NCBI GenBank assembly: GCA_003476475.1
Contig: DMUD01000208.1
Coordinates: 1 to 6,762, forward strand
DNA from: Cytophagales bacterium
GTDB lineage: Bacteria > Bacteroidota > Bacteroidia > Cytophagales > UBA9547
Length of the DNA stretch: 6,762 nt
Direction of reading: 5' to 3'
In this document: positions 5,939 through 6,762 of the stretch, one piece after another
Layout: each line of letters begins with the position of its first letter
How positions within the stretch are numbered: the first letter of the stretch is position 1
Program-made: the position numbers and the translations under genes
Notes under the pieces: generated by a model
What the model saw: the letters and a program-made list of their open reading frames with translations, nothing else
Database searches by the model: none
Told to the model about the DNA's origin: nothing

Positions 5939-6762
5939 ATGAAGCAAACAGTAAATTTTAAGTGGTTCAAATTTCAATCCTTATCGATTCTCTTCATCCT
6001 TTGTACTCTTAACCTTACTGCTCAAAATGCAGCCATCAAATTGCGATGGGTCGATGTAAAAGAGTTGTCTATAGAAGGGAAGGGGTGGACAGATACAAAA
6101 CAATTTTTCGATCGGTTACCTGCCAAAGCCCAAGGTGTAGTGAGACCCTCTATTTGGGAATTACAGCAGGATGCAGCTGGGATTGTGGTCCGATTCGTCA
6201 CCAATGGAACGAGTATCGTTGCGCGATGGACATTAACGAAACCTAAACTTAGTATACCCAATGTCTCGGCTAGCGGAGTAAGCGGATTAGATTTATATGT
6301 TCGTGAAAATGGCAAATGGGCTTGGTTTGGCGCAGCAAGACCTGATGAAATGACCAATGAAAAAAATTTAACGACAGGCTTATCTCCCAAAGACCGTGAA
6401 TGTTTGCTCTATCTACCATTGCGAAATGGTATCGAAAAGTTAGAGATAGGAATACCTGATGATGCATCTTTTTCATTAGCCCCAGAACGTCCTAGCGGGA
6501 TGAAGCCAATTGTATTTTATGGTACATCTATTGTTCAAGGAATTGCAGCATCTAGACCCGGGATGACTTATCCAGCCTTAATTTGCCGGCATCTTGATCG
6601 CCCCATGATCAATTTAGGTTTCGCTGGTAATGCAGTCTGTGAACCAGAAATGGCTTCACTTTTAGCGGAGCTCGATCCAGCTGTTTATATCATCGATCCA
6701 CTTCCCAACATGACTGCCCAGATGGTCAAGGAACGAACAGGCAATCTTATTGCAACCATTCG
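5939..6762 (+). CDS. Secreted GxDLY/SGNH-type esterase (GDSL-like), 3' end outside window
   Basis: The frame is open from the ATG at 5939 to the window end (274 full codons) without a stop. A signal peptide covers residues 1-28 (cleavage after LTA, before QN). The N-terminal beta-sandwich carries the GxDLY motif as GLDLY (116-120), followed by GKWAWFGAARP. The second part is an SGNH hydrolase of the Lipase_GDSL_3 kind: YGTSIVQG with the likely nucleophile Ser197, then ASRPGMTYPA, INLGFAGN (224-231) and IDPLPNM (252-258). The catalytic Asp and His near the C-terminus lie beyond the window, so activity cannot be confirmed. Such proteins are exported esterases, plausibly deacylating plant or microbial polysaccharides. 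It starts 207 bases after the cupredoxin gene behind a probable terminator, so it is probably a separate unit with its own leader. The A-rich region before the ATG replaces a Shine-Dalgarno sequence. Confidence 0.9.
   Translation, partial: MKQTVNFKWFKFQSLSILFILCTLNLTAQNAAIKLRWVDVKELSIEGKGWTDTKQFFDRLPAKAQGVVRPSIWELQQDAAGIVVRFVTNGTSIVARWTLTKPKLSIPNVSASGVSGLDLYVRENGKWAWFGAARPDEMTNEKNLTTGLSPKDRECLLYLPLRNGIEKLEIGIPDDASFSLAPERPSGMKPIVFYGTSIVQGIAASRPGMTYPALICRHLDRPMINLGFAGNAVCEPEMASLLAELDPAVYIIDPLPNMTAQMVKERTGNLIATI

Noticed and set aside
6022..6390. 122-residue open frame on the minus strand
   Set aside because: It lies wholly inside the SGNH esterase gene, which has a signal peptide and clear family motifs in the + frame.

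Overview
The window looks like the chromosome of a member of the Bacteroidota, most likely a Sphingobacteriaceae-type soil or plant-associated genus such as Pedobacter or Mucilaginibacter. The reasons are a SusD/RagB family protein, a lipoprotein directly behind it, AT-rich gaps, start codons preceded by A-rich stretches rather than Shine-Dalgarno sequences, and all genes being secreted carbohydrate-related proteins on one strand. The genus is inference; the phylum is well supported.

Layout, all on the + strand: (1) 1-708, the C-terminal part of a SusD-like outer-membrane glycan-binding protein, cut by the window start; (2) 763-1521, a lipoprotein of no recognised family that closes the Sus-type operon; (3) 1545-1586, a strong intrinsic terminator; (4) 1587-1857, a gap holding a possible decayed gene end (1599-1775); (5) 1858-3750, a secreted multidomain protein with an N-terminal DUF1080 (3-keto-disaccharide hydrolase) domain, a PA14-like middle and a C-terminal module; (6) 3761-5731, only 10 bases later, a secreted beta-propeller protein with a C-terminal azurin-type blue-copper domain whose four copper ligands are all present; (7) 5732-5938, a gap with a hairpin that probably ends the two-gene operon and an inverted repeat in the leader of the next gene; (8) 5939-6762, a secreted GxDLY/SGNH esterase cut by the window end.

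The Sus-type genes would bind and import a glycan or glycoside at the outer membrane. The DUF1080 and propeller-cupredoxin pair is the most interesting part. DUF1080 enzymes are linked to breakdown of 3-keto-glycosides, and a propeller tethered to an electron-carrying azurin domain suggests a periplasmic oxidation step whose electrons leave through copper. The esterase could remove acyl groups from the same substrate. Each domain assignment rests on motifs seen here; the joint pathway is a hypothesis.
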